A stretch of 62,228 nucleotides of DNA from Hylemonella sp. (GTDB lineage Bacteria > Pseudomonadota > Gammaproteobacteria > Burkholderiales > Burkholderiaceae_C): contig JAUXVI010000018.1 of the NCBI GenBank assembly GCA_030680575.1, positions 1-62,228 of the forward strand, given 5' to 3'. Positions 19,128-27,246 of the stretch are shown piece after piece. The translations under genes were made by a program, and so were the position numbers. How positions within the stretch are numbered: the stretch's first letter is position 1; each line of letters opens with the position of its first letter. Below the pieces are notes generated by a model. That model was given only the letters and a program-made list of their open reading frames with translations, had not been told where the DNA came from and ran no database searches.

Positions 19128-20611
19128 GGCATCTGGGCCATCACCTGCGCCACGGCAGCCGTCAGCTTGCGGGCGTAGGGCACATGCAGAAACTCATTCG
19201 GGCCATGGGCATTGCTCTTGGGACCGAGCACGCCACAGACCATCATTTGCGCCTTGGGGAAGCCCTTGGACAACATGCTCATCAGCGGAATGGTGCCGCC
19301 CTGTCCGATGTAACCGCAGGAGGCACCGAAATAGTTGCGCGATGCCGCAGCCAGGGCCTGTTCGAACCACGGTGTCGTTTCCGGGGCATTCCAGCCGGTG
19401 GCCGAACTCAGGCCCTCGAAGGTCACCCGCGCCTGGTAGGGCGCATTGTCTTCCAGCACGGCCTTGAGTTCCTGCACCGCTTGTGCGGCATCGACCAGCG
19501 GCGGCAAACGCAAGGACAGCTTGAACGCCGTGTAAGGCCGCAGCACATTGCCGGCATTCTGCAGGTCGGGCAGGCCTTCCGCACCCGTCACGCTCAGCGT
19601 CGGCGCCCAGGTGCGCGCCAGCAAGGCCTGCAAGGGGTCGGTTGTCATGGGCAAGGCCACGCGTGTGTCGCCCTCGCAGTCGTAGTGCACCCAGGGAAAA
19701 CGTCGGTACAGTTCCTCGCCCAGGATGGCCGCCGTGGCCTGCGCCTGGGCCAGCCGCTCAGCCGGCACCTCGCAGTGAAAGCGCTGCGGCAGCAGGCGAC
19801 CGGACGCGCTGTCCTCCAGCCGGTCCAGCACCTGGCGCATGATGCGAAAGCTCGAGGGCACCACGCCGCTGGCGTCGCCCGAGTGCACGCCTTCGCTCAG
19901 GATCTCCACTTTCAGCACACCACTGGCCATGCCACGCAGGCTGGTGGTCAGCCACAACTGGTCGTAGTTGCCGGCGCCGGAGTCGAGGCAGATCACCAAA
20001 CCGACATCTCCCAGGCGGTTGTTGCCCGGTGCGCGCAAGGCATCGATATACGGCAGCAGGTCGTAGGAACCGCTTTCCTCGCAGGTTTCGATCAGACCAA
20101 CGATACGCGGGTGCGCCACCTTCTGGCTTTTCAGCGCCGCGATGGCGGCAATGCTGGCGTAGACGGCATAGCCGTCATCGGCGCCGCCGCGGCCGTAGAG
20201 CTTGCCGTCTTCGTATTGGGGTGTCCAGGGGCCGAGATCGTTGCGCCAGCCGCTGAATTCGGGTTGTTTGTCGAGATGGCCGTACATCAACACGGTCTGC
20301 GTCGACACGGTTTGCGCACCTTCGCCCGTGGAGGCCGGCACTTCAAAAAACAGCACCGGCGTGCGCCCGGCCAACCGGATCACTTCCAGCCGCAGGCCTT
20401 CGATCTTTTGCGCCTCGACCCAGGCCGCAGCGTTGCGCACCACGGTCTCGATGTAACCGTGCTCGGCCCATAACGGGTCGAACATCGGCGACTTGGCCGG
20501 GATGGTGATGTAGTCGCTCAGCTGGCGGACGATGTCGCCATCCCAGGCCTGACTGACTTCATCCAGTACACGCGTGCTGTCCAGCACGGATTGCGCAATA
20601 CGGTCATTCAT
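19124..20611 (-). CDS. M20 family metallopeptidase (dipeptidase-like)
   Basis: A 495-residue M20/M28-type zinc peptidase. Metal-binding and catalytic motifs are visible: MYGHLDKQPEF near residue 108, YGRGGADDGYAVYAS near residue 138 and IGLIETCEESGS near residue 170, where the Glu-Glu pair holds the general base. A dimerisation (lid) domain lies between about 215 and 370. The C-terminal His-containing motif is HGPNEFLHVPY. The start at 20611 is compact against the MCP gene 11 bases upstream on the same strand. Probably hydrolyses dipeptides or acyl-amino acids in the cytosol. Confidence 0.9.
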   Translation of the reverse strand: MNDRIAQSVLDSTRVLDEVSQAWDGDIVRQLSDYITIPAKSPMFDPLWAEHGYIETVVRNAAAWVEAQKIEGLRLEVIRLAGRTPVLFFEVPASTGEGAQTVSTQTVLMYGHLDKQPEFSGWRNDLGPWTPQYEDGKLYGRGGADDGYAVYASIAAIAALKSQKVAHPRIVGLIETCEESGSYDLLPYIDALRAPGNNRLGDVGLVICLDSGAGNYDQLWLTTSLRGMASGVLKVEILSEGVHSGDASGVVPSSFRIMRQVLDRLEDSASGRLLPQRFHCEVPAERLAQAQATAAILGEELYRRFPWVHYDCEGDTRVALPMTTDPLQALLARTWAPTLSVTGAEGLPDLQNAGNVLRPYTAFKLSLRLPPLVDAAQAVQELKAVLEDNAPYQARVTFEGLSSATGWNAPETTPWFEQALAAASRNYFGASCGYIGQGGTIPLMSMLSKGFPKAQMMVCGVLGPKSNAHGPNEFLHVPYARKLTAAVAQVMAQMP

Positions 20612-20622
20612 TCCGACTTTCC

Positions 20623-22065
20623 TCAGGAAGCGCGGAACACCTCCACCGCCCCGACCAGGCGCTGCGCCTGATCTTTCAGGCTTTCCGCTGCAGCTGCAGA
20701 TTGTTCCACCAAAGCCGCATTTTGCTGCGTCATCTGGTCGAGCACGTTGATCGCGCTGTTGACCTCGCCAATCCCGCTGCTCTGCTCGCTGGACGCGGCC
20801 GTGATCTCGCCAATGATGTCGCTCACGCGCCGCACCGAGCCGACGATCTCGTTCATCGTGCTGCCGGCGTCCTGCACCAGGCGCGAGCCCGACGCCACCT
20901 TCTCCACCGAGGCACTGATCAGGCCTTTGATTTCCTTGGCGGCTTCCGCGCTGCGGCCGGCCAGCGAGCGCACTTCGCTGGCCACCACGGCAAAACCTCG
21001 ACCTTGCTCACCGGCACGGGCAGCTTCCACCGCGGCGTTGAGTGCCAGGATGTTGGTCTGGAAGGCGATGCCATCGATCACGCCGATGATGTCGCTGATT
21101 TTCTTCGAGCTGTGGTTGATCTCATCCATGGTGGTGACGACCTGGCCCACCACTTCGCCACCGCGAGCGGCCACTTCGGCCGCTGTCGCCGCCAGCTGGT
21201 TGGCCTGGCGTGCCGCCTCGGCCGATTGCCGCACATTGCTGGTGAGTTCTTCCATGCTGGAGGCGGTGCGCTGCAGGTTGCTAGCGGTCTGCTCGGTGCG
21301 CTGGCTCAGGTCCTGGTTGCCGGTGGCAATTTCGCTGCACGCGGTCTCGATGTTGTTGGTTGATGCACGCACCGCCGAGACAGCGGAGTCCATCCGGGCC
21401 AACGCGGCCTTGAGTGACAGCGCGGCCGGGGTGTTGACTTCGATCTGGACCACATTGAGCGAAATGCCGTCGGGCCGGTCGACACCGGCGACCAGTTCGC
21501 CCAGCTCCACGCCTTCACGCGCGGTGCGTCCCATGAAGACAGCCAGCACCACTTCGAGCGCGGTCTGGATCACCACATAAACGGCATGCAGCACGATGAT
21601 GGCAAAGTCCGGTTGGGTCAGGCAGTAAAAGCCGTAACCGGCGGCCTGCAGGCGGTCAAAAGCGATGTGGTGCACGGCGAACAGGACGGCGCCAAACACA
21701 ATGGGCCTCCAGTCAAGGTAGACCAGTAGCAGCGCCAGCGACACAAACACCCCGAAGTGGAATTCGAGCATGCCGCGCGCCAACTGGATGTGCAGCTCGA
21801 CCAGGGACGTCAGCACAAACGTCAGAATCAGGCGCGACGCGAGGCTGCCGCGCAGGGCGGCATAAGCAAAAGCCGCCAGTGCCACCAGCACCGCGGTGGC
21901 CGTCAAGGCCAGCCCCGAATCGACAAACTGGAAACCGAGCACCACGGCCGCCACGGCACCCAAGCCGATGGCCACCAGAATCGCCTTGTCTCCGAGTAGC
22001 GCTGGTTGGCTCATCTGTTTGGCGGGTGTTCGGGCAAACTCTGTCGTGATAGCGCGTGTTGTCAT
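20623..22065 (-). CDS. Methyl-accepting chemotaxis protein with multi-TM N-terminus
   Basis: A 480-residue chemoreceptor. The N-terminal half (about residues 25-180) is a bundle of roughly six hydrophobic segments, not a periplasmic ligand domain. The C-terminal half is a full MCP signalling domain, with the hairpin tip [36 protein letters not shown] region around residue 335. No HAMP domain is obvious. The start at ATG 22065 follows AGGAG; the frame extends further upstream but without similarity. Membrane-embedded sensing, for example of the energy state or a hydrophobic signal, is an inference. No CheR-tethering pentapeptide is present at the C-terminus (ends VFRAS). Confidence 0.9.
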   Translation of the reverse strand: MTTRAITTEFARTPAKQMSQPALLGDKAILVAIGLGAVAAVVLGFQFVDSGLALTATAVLVALAAFAYAALRGSLASRLILTFVLTSLVELHIQLARGMLEFHFGVFVSLALLLVYLDWRPIVFGAVLFAVHHIAFDRLQAAGYGFYCLTQPDFAIIVLHAVYVVIQTALEVVLAVFMGRTAREGVELGELVAGVDRPDGISLNVVQIEVNTPAALSLKAALARMDSAVSAVRASTNNIETACSEIATGNQDLSQRTEQTASNLQRTASSMEELTSNVRQSAEAARQANQLAATAAEVAARGGEVVGQVVTTMDEINHSSKKISDIIGVIDGIAFQTNILALNAAVEAARAGEQGRGFAVVASEVRSLAGRSAEAAKEIKGLISASVEKVASGSRLVQDAGSTMNEIVGSVRRVSDIIGEITAASSEQSSGIGEVNSAINVLDQMTQQNAALVEQSAAAAESLKDQAQRLVGAVEVFRAS

Positions 22066-22320
22066 GGCGACTCCTGTTCGATAGCTCCGTCTTGCTCGAT
22101 GGGGGTGTTGAAGCGTTCTCGCACCGACGGGATGCAAACGGCGACTGATCAACGGATTGATCTGTCCGATCTGACGCAACTCGTTGTCTGTCGCAAATAT
22201 ATCATTTTTAACAAATACCCGTCAATTTGTATGATTTTGCTGATTTTTTCGGCAAAGGAGCCCCAATGCGTGGGTTTGCTCAAACCCGGTTGCGGGGTGT
22301 AAAAAATAGATACTCGAACC

Positions 22321-23658
22321 ATGCACCCGAATTTCCTCGCCTGGCTTCAACCGTCCTCCACTTCTGCCGCTGATTCAGCGGCGTACCGCAAAGTGGCCCT
22401 GGCCGCCTGCTTTGGCACGTTCATCGAGTGGTACGACTTCCTGACCTTCGCGACGTTGGCTGTTCATTTCGCCGTCCTGTTTTTTCCGGCTGACGATCCG
22501 GTCGCAGGACTGCTCTACAGCCTGGCCACCTTCGGCATGGGCATGGTGGTGCGCCCGCTGGGGGCAGCGCTGTTCGGCTCCTTCGGCGACCGCTACGGGC
22601 GCAGAAAGGTGTTCATCGCCACCATCGGCATCATGGGCGTAGCGACCTTTCTGGTGGGTTTGCTGCCCACCCATGCCCAGTGGGGCTGGGCGGCCACCGG
22701 CATGCTGCTGGCCTTGCGGCTGGTCCAGGGCCTGGCCATGGGTGGCGAGATCGGCGGCGCCAATGTCTACCTGGCCGAACACGCCCCGGCCGAGCGCCGC
22801 GGTGCCCTGACCAGCGTGCTGCAATGGATGGGCGGACTGGGCATCCTGGCCTCCACCTTGCAGATCGTGCTGCTGCAGACCTGGCTGAGCGAGGCCGATT
22901 TCAAAGACTGGGGCTGGCGCATTCCTTTCCTGCTCTCGGCCCTGCTGTTGCTGGCCAGCATGAAGGCGCGTCTGGCCCTGCATGAGTCCCCCGTGTTCAC
23001 CGAACTGAGCCGACAGAACAACACGGCCAAGACGCCGTTGCTCGACTGCCTGCGCGACCGACAGACCTTGGGACGCATGGCCTTGCTTTTCTTCTCCATC
23101 TCGGCCGGGGGCGGCCTGCTGTTTTTCTGCTCCCAGGTTTATGCCTCGATCTATCTCAAGACCGTGGTGAAGATGGACCCGGTGCAGGTCGGCTGGATCA
23201 CCTTGGCCGCCACCTTGTGCCTGTTTCCACTCACCTATGTGTGCGGGGCATTGTCAGACCGTCTGGGGCGCCGGCCCGTGGTGCTGGCCGGCTTGTTGCT
23301 GGGCGCCGCCTCGATCCTGCCGGTCTACGCCGGGCTGCAGCAGTTGGCCCAGCAGCCGGTGCTGGTGTTCGTCCTGTTGCTGATCCCGGTGCTGGCGGTG
23401 GCCCTCGTGACAGGGCCGCAGACTGCCTTGTTGTCCGAGCTGTTCCCGGCCCGTACGCGCTATACCGCCGTCGGGCTGCCCCACAACCTGGCAGCCGGCT
23501 GGATCGGCGGGCTCTCGCCCTACATGGTGACGCTGATCGCAGAAAAATCCGGCAGCGCCCTGATGGGCCTGGGCTACCCGACGGCGCTGCTGCTCGTCGC
23601 CCTGGTGGTCGGTTATTTCTTCCTGCCGGAAACCCGCGGCGCCGATCTCAACACCTGA
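22321..23658 (+). CDS. MFS transporter, metabolite:H+ symporter (MHS) type
   Basis: A 445-residue 12-TM transporter. The MHS-subfamily signatures are present: ACFGTFIEWYDFLTFATLA near residue 30, GDRYGRRKVFIATIGIMG near residue 97, LRLVQGLAMGGEIGGAN near residue 140, ERRGALTSVLQWMGGLG, and SDRLGRRPVVL in the second half. Relatives carry small carboxylates or compatible solutes such as citrate, alpha-ketoglutarate, shikimate and proline/betaine. The substrate here is unknown. It is transcribed alone and divergent from the MCP gene; an AT-rich stretch at about 22190-22310 probably holds both promoters. Confidence 0.88.
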   Translation: MHPNFLAWLQPSSTSAADSAAYRKVALAACFGTFIEWYDFLTFATLAVHFAVLFFPADDPVAGLLYSLATFGMGMVVRPLGAALFGSFGDRYGRRKVFIATIGIMGVATFLVGLLPTHAQWGWAATGMLLALRLVQGLAMGGEIGGANVYLAEHAPAERRGALTSVLQWMGGLGILASTLQIVLLQTWLSEADFKDWGWRIPFLLSALLLLASMKARLALHESPVFTELSRQNNTAKTPLLDCLRDRQTLGRMALLFFSISAGGGLLFFCSQVYASIYLKTVVKMDPVQVGWITLAATLCLFPLTYVCGALSDRLGRRPVVLAGLLLGAASILPVYAGLQQLAQQPVLVFVLLLIPVLAVALVTGPQTALLSELFPARTRYTAVGLPHNLAAGWIGGLSPYMVTLIAEKSGSALMGLGYPTALLLVALVVGYFFLPETRGADLNT

Positions 23659-23699
23659 GCGCCGCGCGCCACCCACAGCCATAAAGCGCGAACTGCAAA

Positions 23700-23790
23700 A
23701 CCAGGGCACCCGCGGAACTGGCTCGGCCAGGCCGCCGGGTGCGCCCCCCTTGAGGGGGGAGCGGCGCAGCCGCTCGGGGGGTGCTTCGCT
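23700..23790 (-). repeat. GC-rich REP-like intergenic element, copy 2
   Basis: Read on the minus strand it begins AAGCACCCCCCGAG, then a GC hairpin (CGGCTGCGCCGCT), then a CCCCCC/GGGGGG hairpin and a GGCGGCCTGGCCGAG tail, the same order of parts as the copy at 10438. It sits in the gap between two genes that converge. Confidence 0.6.
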
Positions 23791-24372
23791 TTATCGCGAG
23801 AACTTGAGCACGGCCGTGCTGGCCAGCAAGTTGGGCGCGAAGCGCACGGCACGTCCGTTGTGGATACCGAAGCTGTCCAGGATCTTCAGGCCGTTGCGTT
23901 GCGCCAGCATTTCCAGGTCGGCCTGGGTGCCGACGCGGATGTTGGGCGTGTCGTACCACTGGTAGGGCAGGCGGCGCGTCACCGGCATGCGACCGCGCAG
24001 CACGCTCAGGCGATTTGGCCAGTGGGCAAAGTTGGGAAAGGCCACGATGCCGGTACGGCCGACGCGCGCCGTTTCACGCAGCACCACTTCGGCATTGCGC
24101 AGGTGTTGCAGCGTGTCGATTTGCAGCACCACGTCGAAACTCTGGTCGCCGAACATCGACAGCCCCTCGTCGAGGTTGAGCTGGATCACGTTGACACCAC
24201 GCCGCACGCAGGCCAGCACATTGGCGTCATCGATCTCGATGCCGTAGCCGCTGCAGCCGCGCTGGGTCTGCAAATGCGCCAGCAAGGCGCCGTCGCCGCA
24301 ACCGAGATCGAGCACGCGCGCGCCTTGCGGCACGAGGCGGGCAATCGCTTCCAGCGTGCTGTGGTCGCTCAT
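23791..24372 (-). CDS. metW: Methionine biosynthesis protein MetW
   Basis: A 193-residue class I SAM-methyltransferase-fold protein that partners MetX in methionine synthesis. It shows motif [17 protein letters not shown] near residue 20, the motif YGIEID, and the MetW-specific stretches [19 protein letters not shown] near residue 63 and [20 protein letters not shown] near residue 135. It overlaps metX by 4 bases (ATGA), the usual metXW arrangement in proteobacteria. In Pseudomonas and related bacteria MetW stimulates MetX acyltransferase activity. Confidence 0.96.
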   Translation of the reverse strand: MSDHSTLEAIARLVPQGARVLDLGCGDGALLAHLQTQRGCSGYGIEIDDANVLACVRRGVNVIQLNLDEGLSMFGDQSFDVVLQIDTLQHLRNAEVVLRETARVGRTGIVAFPNFAHWPNRLSVLRGRMPVTRRLPYQWYDTPNIRVGTQADLEMLAQRNGLKILDSFGIHNGRAVRFAPNLLASTAVLKFSR

Positions 24373-25514
24373 GCTGAGAATCCCTTCGAAATGCTATCGA
24401 AATAGGAGCTGACCACGCCCATATAACGGGGGTCATCCAGCAAAAAGGCATCATGCCCGTGGGGGGCATCGATCTCGGCGTAGCTGACATCGCGCCGGTT
24501 GTCGAGCAGGGCCTTGACGATCTCGCGGCTGCGCTTCGGCGAAAAGCGCCAGTCGGTGCTGAAACTCACCAGCAGAAATTTGCACTGCGCCACGGCCAGT
24601 GCCCGACTCAGGTCACCGCCAAAAGCGCGGGCCGGGTCGAAGTAATCCAGCGCCCGCGTGATCAGCAGGTAGGTGTTGGCGTCGAAGTATTCGCTGAACT
24701 TGTCACCCTGGTAGCGCAGATAGCTCTCGATCTGGAACTCGATGTCCTGCGTGGTGTACTGGTAACCCTCGCGCACCGTGCCGGCCACGGCGCTGCGCAG
24801 CTCACGGCCGAACTTCTCGTTCATCACGTCGTCGCTCAGGTACGTGATGTGGCCGATCATGCGCGCAATGCGCAGGCCACGTTTCGGAATGACGCCGTGC
24901 TCGTAGAAATGGCCGCCGTGGAAGTCCGGATCGGTCACGATGGCGCGGCGCGCCACCTCGTTGAAGGCGATGTTCTCGGCGTTCAGGTTGGGTGCGCTCG
25001 CTACCACCACGGCGTGACGCACACGCGCGGGGTACTGCAGCGTCCACGACAGCGCCTGCATGCCGCCCAGGCTACCACCCATGACGGCAGCCAGGGTCTG
25101 GATGCCCAGGCCGTCGAGCAGACGCGCCTGGGCGTTGACCCAGTCTTCCACCGTGACCACCGGGAAGTCGGCACCGTACACCTTGCCCGTATCGGGGTTC
25201 ACATGCATCGGGCCGGTGGAGCCGAAGCAGGAACCGAGGTTGTTGACGCCGATGACGAAGAACTTGTTGGTATCGACCGGCTTGCCCGGGCCAATCATGT
25301 TGTCCCACCAGCCTTCGCTCTTGTCTTGGCCCTCGTAGACGCCGGCCACGTGGTGCGAGGCATTGAGCGCGTGGCAGATCAGCACCGCGTTGGACTTGTC
25401 GGCGTTGAGCGTGCCGTAGGTCTCGTAGGCCAGGGTGTAGCCGCGGATGCTCGCACCGCTCTGCAGGGGCAGGGCGGCGTCAAACTGCATCGACTGGGGC
25501 TGGGCAATCAACAT
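24369..25514 (-). CDS. metX: Homoserine O-acyltransferase
   Basis: First committed step of methionine synthesis: acylation of L-homoserine with acetyl- or succinyl-CoA. A 381-residue alpha/beta hydrolase fold with nucleophile elbow [13 protein letters not shown], acid in [11 protein letters not shown] and His in [11 protein letters not shown]. Other MetX landmarks are [14 protein letters not shown] and GSCFGSTGP. Which acyl donor is used cannot be told by eye; proteobacterial MetX working with MetW is often a succinyltransferase. The start at ATG 25514 is chosen because the longer frame begins inside the U-tract of the riboswitch terminator. Regulated by the SAM-II-type riboswitch just upstream. 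Confidence 0.95.
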   Translation of the reverse strand: MLIAQPQSMQFDAALPLQSGASIRGYTLAYETYGTLNADKSNAVLICHALNASHHVAGVYEGQDKSEGWWDNMIGPGKPVDTNKFFVIGVNNLGSCFGSTGPMHVNPDTGKVYGADFPVVTVEDWVNAQARLLDGLGIQTLAAVMGGSLGGMQALSWTLQYPARVRHAVVVASAPNLNAENIAFNEVARRAIVTDPDFHGGHFYEHGVIPKRGLRIARMIGHITYLSDDVMNEKFGRELRSAVAGTVREGYQYTTQDIEFQIESYLRYQGDKFSEYFDANTYLLITRALDYFDPARAFGGDLSRALAVAQCKFLLVSFSTDWRFSPKRSREIVKALLDNRRDVSYAEIDAPHGHDAFLLDDPRYMGVVSSYFDSISKGFSA

Positions 25515-25521
25515 GGCGAGG

Positions 25522-25561
25522 ACCAAAAACAAAACCCGGCACAGCGTTCAGCGGGGCCGGG
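25522..25561 (-). terminator. Intrinsic terminator of the metX riboswitch (expression platform)
   Basis: On the minus strand a CCCGGC/GCCGGG hairpin is followed by a U-rich tract (TTTTGTTTTTGG), 8 bases before the metX start codon. Its position between aptamer and gene indicates premature termination when SAM is high. Confidence 0.75.
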
Positions 25562-25583
25562 TCTCGGAAAGTCGAAACTCTTG

Positions 25584-25650
25584 CCTCTTTAGCTGAACTT
25601 CGGAACTCCAGGGTTCCGGCGCCCGCAATCGGGTTCAAATCGGCGCTGGC
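25584..25650 (-). ncRNA. SAM-II-type (metA/SAM-alpha) riboswitch upstream of metX
   Basis: Reading the minus strand, GCGCC, then GATTTGAACCCGATTGC, then GGGCGC form the P1 stem with its conserved loop. AGCTAAAGAGG follows 3' as the conserved pseudoknot-forming strand. This is the known order of SAM-II conserved elements (GAUUU-AACC-UUGC inside P1, GCUAAA-AGG after it). A small extra hairpin (GGAAC/GTTCC) sits between them. A -10-like TATACT lies just upstream, placing the transcription start near the 5' edge of the aptamer. Binding of S-adenosylmethionine would lower metXW expression. Assigned by eye; a covariance-model score would settle it. Confidence 0.8.
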
Positions 25651-25689
25651 GTTTAGTATAAGTCGAAGTCCGCAGGAGGAGAAACGCAC

Positions 25690-26520
25690 ATGGCCGACAC
25701 CAATGAACTGTATGGCTCCGACGCCTACGCACCGGCGCAGATCGCGCAGCGCGTCGAATCGGTGGGCGTGAGCAAGGCGCGTCTGGCCACGCTGCCGCTG
25801 CTGATGCTGGGCATGCTCGCCGGTGCCTTCATCGGCCTGGGCGCCATGCTGTTCGTGCTGGTGAAGTCGGACGCCACGCTGGGTTTCGCCGCCAGCGCCA
25901 TCGGCGGCGGGCTGGTGTTCTCGCTCGGCCTCTTGCTGGTGGTGGTGGCCGGGGCCGAGCTCTTCACCGGCAACAACCTGCTGGCCATGGCCTGGGCCGA
26001 CGGCCGCATCAGCAGCGCTGAGGTGCTGCGCAACTGGGTGCTGGTGTGTCTGGCCAATTTCGTCGGCGCCGCCGGGCTGGCGCTGCTGGTGTACGCCAGC
26101 GGTCACACCGATCTGAATGGCGGCGCCATTGGCCAGCAGGTGGTGAAGATCGCGCTGGCCAAACAAGACCTGTCACCCGTGCAAGCCTTCTTTCGCGGCG
26201 TGCTGTGCAATGTGCTGGTCTGCATGGCGGTCTGGATGGCCATGGCCGGGCGCAGTGTGGTGGACAAGGCGGTGGCGGTGGTGCCGCCCATCATGGCCTT
26301 CGTGGCGGCCGGCTTTGAGCACAGCATCGCCAACATGTACCTGATGCCGCTGGCCATGCTGCTGCAGCATTTTGGCCCCCTGGGCGCCACGGTGCCGGTC
26401 ACCTGGGGCGGCATGCTGGGCAACCTGCTGCCGGTGATCGCTGGCAACCTGGTAGGTGGCAGCGTGCTGGTGGGGCTGACCTACTATGTGATCTATCGCC
26501 GCCAGCGCACCAACAGTTAG
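25690..26520 (+). CDS. Formate/nitrite transporter (FNT) family channel
   Basis: A 276-residue six-TM inner-membrane protein of the FocA/NirC family, which forms pentameric channels for small monovalent anions such as formate, nitrite, lactate or hydrosulfide. Family features include GLGAMLFVLV early, FSLGLLLVVVAGAELFTGNNLLAMA near residue 80 (the conserved AELFTGN motif), and GVLCNVLVCMAVWMA near residue 173. The final motif GFEHSIANMYLMP supplies the pore His region. A strong RBS (AGGAGGAG) precedes the ATG at 25690. No formate or nitrite enzyme gene is adjacent, so the physiological anion is open. Confidence 0.92.
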   Translation: MADTNELYGSDAYAPAQIAQRVESVGVSKARLATLPLLMLGMLAGAFIGLGAMLFVLVKSDATLGFAASAIGGGLVFSLGLLLVVVAGAELFTGNNLLAMAWADGRISSAEVLRNWVLVCLANFVGAAGLALLVYASGHTDLNGGAIGQQVVKIALAKQDLSPVQAFFRGVLCNVLVCMAVWMAMAGRSVVDKAVAVVPPIMAFVAAGFEHSIANMYLMPLAMLLQHFGPLGATVPVTWGGMLGNLLPVIAGNLVGGSVLVGLTYYVIYRRQRTNS

Positions 26521-27083
26521 CCCCAGCCCAGCAGCGTGACGATGCCGAGCACGGCAAAGATGCCGGCGCTGATCAGATGCACCAGCCGGATCGGCACCCG
26601 GCGCGTCATGCGCTCACCCAGCCAGACCACCGGCGCATTGGCCAGCATCATGCCCAAGGTGGTACCTGCCACGACCCAGAAGTAGGCGTGGTACTGCGCG
26701 GCCAGCATCACGGTGGCAATCTGGGTCTTGTCACCCATCTCGGCCAGAAAAAAGGCCACCAGCGTGGTGCCGAACACACCCAGACGCGGCGACGGGTTGG
26801 CCGCGCCGTCGTCATCCATCTTGTCCGGGATCAGCATCCAGACTGCCATGGCGATGAACGAGGTGCCCAGCACCCAGCGCAGCACGTCCGGCCCGAGCAC
26901 GGTGGTGACCCAGGCGCCCACGGCACCGGCCAGGGCGTGGTTGAGCAAGGTGGCGACGAGGATGCCAAGCACGATGGGCCAGGGCTTGCGAAACCGCAGC
27001 GCCAGAATGAGGGCCAGCAGCTGGGTCTTGTCACCCATTTCCGCCAGCGTGACGATGCCGGTCGAGACGAAAAAAGCTTCCAT
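26517..27083 (-). CDS. TMEM165/GDT1 (UPF0016) family cation exporter
   Basis: A 188-residue six-TM inner-membrane protein with two copies of the signature EMGDKTQ (near residues 15 and 106), which define the internally duplicated UPF0016/GDT1 family. Bacterial relatives export Mn2+ or exchange Ca2+/Mn2+. The start at ATG 27083 is the one that gives the standard N-terminus MEAFFVSTGIVTLAEMGDKTQ (quoted in part); upstream sequence is intergenic. Its stop codon overlaps that of the convergent FNT gene. I looked for a yybP-ykoY manganese riboswitch in the leader and did not find one. Confidence 0.9.
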   Translation of the reverse strand: MEAFFVSTGIVTLAEMGDKTQLLALILALRFRKPWPIVLGILVATLLNHALAGAVGAWVTTVLGPDVLRWVLGTSFIAMAVWMLIPDKMDDDGAANPSPRLGVFGTTLVAFFLAEMGDKTQIATVMLAAQYHAYFWVVAGTTLGMMLANAPVVWLGERMTRRVPIRLVHLISAGIFAVLGIVTLLGWG

Positions 27084-27159
27084 GGGTCTGATGTTAACTG
27101 GGGGCCTCACCGCCAAGCGTCCCGCCCTGGTGCATCGTCTGCCCGCGCATGGCGCATCT

Positions 27160-27175
27160 TGGCCTGTTTCTTGCT
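27160..27175 (+). promoter_or_regulatory. Sigma-54-type promoter for the ammonium transporter gene
   Basis: TTGGCCTGTTTCTTGCT has the invariant GG (27161-27162) and GC (27173-27174) separated by exactly 10 bases, matching the -24/-12 pattern TGGC-N7-TTGC. It lies 72 bases upstream of the amt start, a nitrogen-controlled gene type. A TGGTGCA half-site similar to NtrC sites occurs at 27128-27134. Confidence 0.65.
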
Positions 27176-27180
27176 TCAAC

Positions 27181-27217
27181 TTGGTGCATTGCGGTTTAAA
27201 ACGCAATTTCGCACCAA
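27181..27217. repeat. Inverted repeat in the amt leader
   Basis: TTGGTGC-ATTGCG-(8)-CGCAAT-TTC-GCACCAA: two nested complementary arms around GTTTAAAA, just downstream of the sigma-54-type promoter. It could fold in the mRNA leader or act as an operator; the outer arms resemble NtrC half-sites but with wider spacing than the classical site. Confidence 0.55.
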
Positions 27218-27246
27218 ATCAAGGCAAATCTAGACAAGAGGTTCTC

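Noticed and set aside
27084..27246. Possible yybP-ykoY manganese riboswitch before the GDT1-type exporter
   Set aside because: The family's conserved GGGGAGUA and GACC elements are not present; the region is better explained as the amt promoter and leader.
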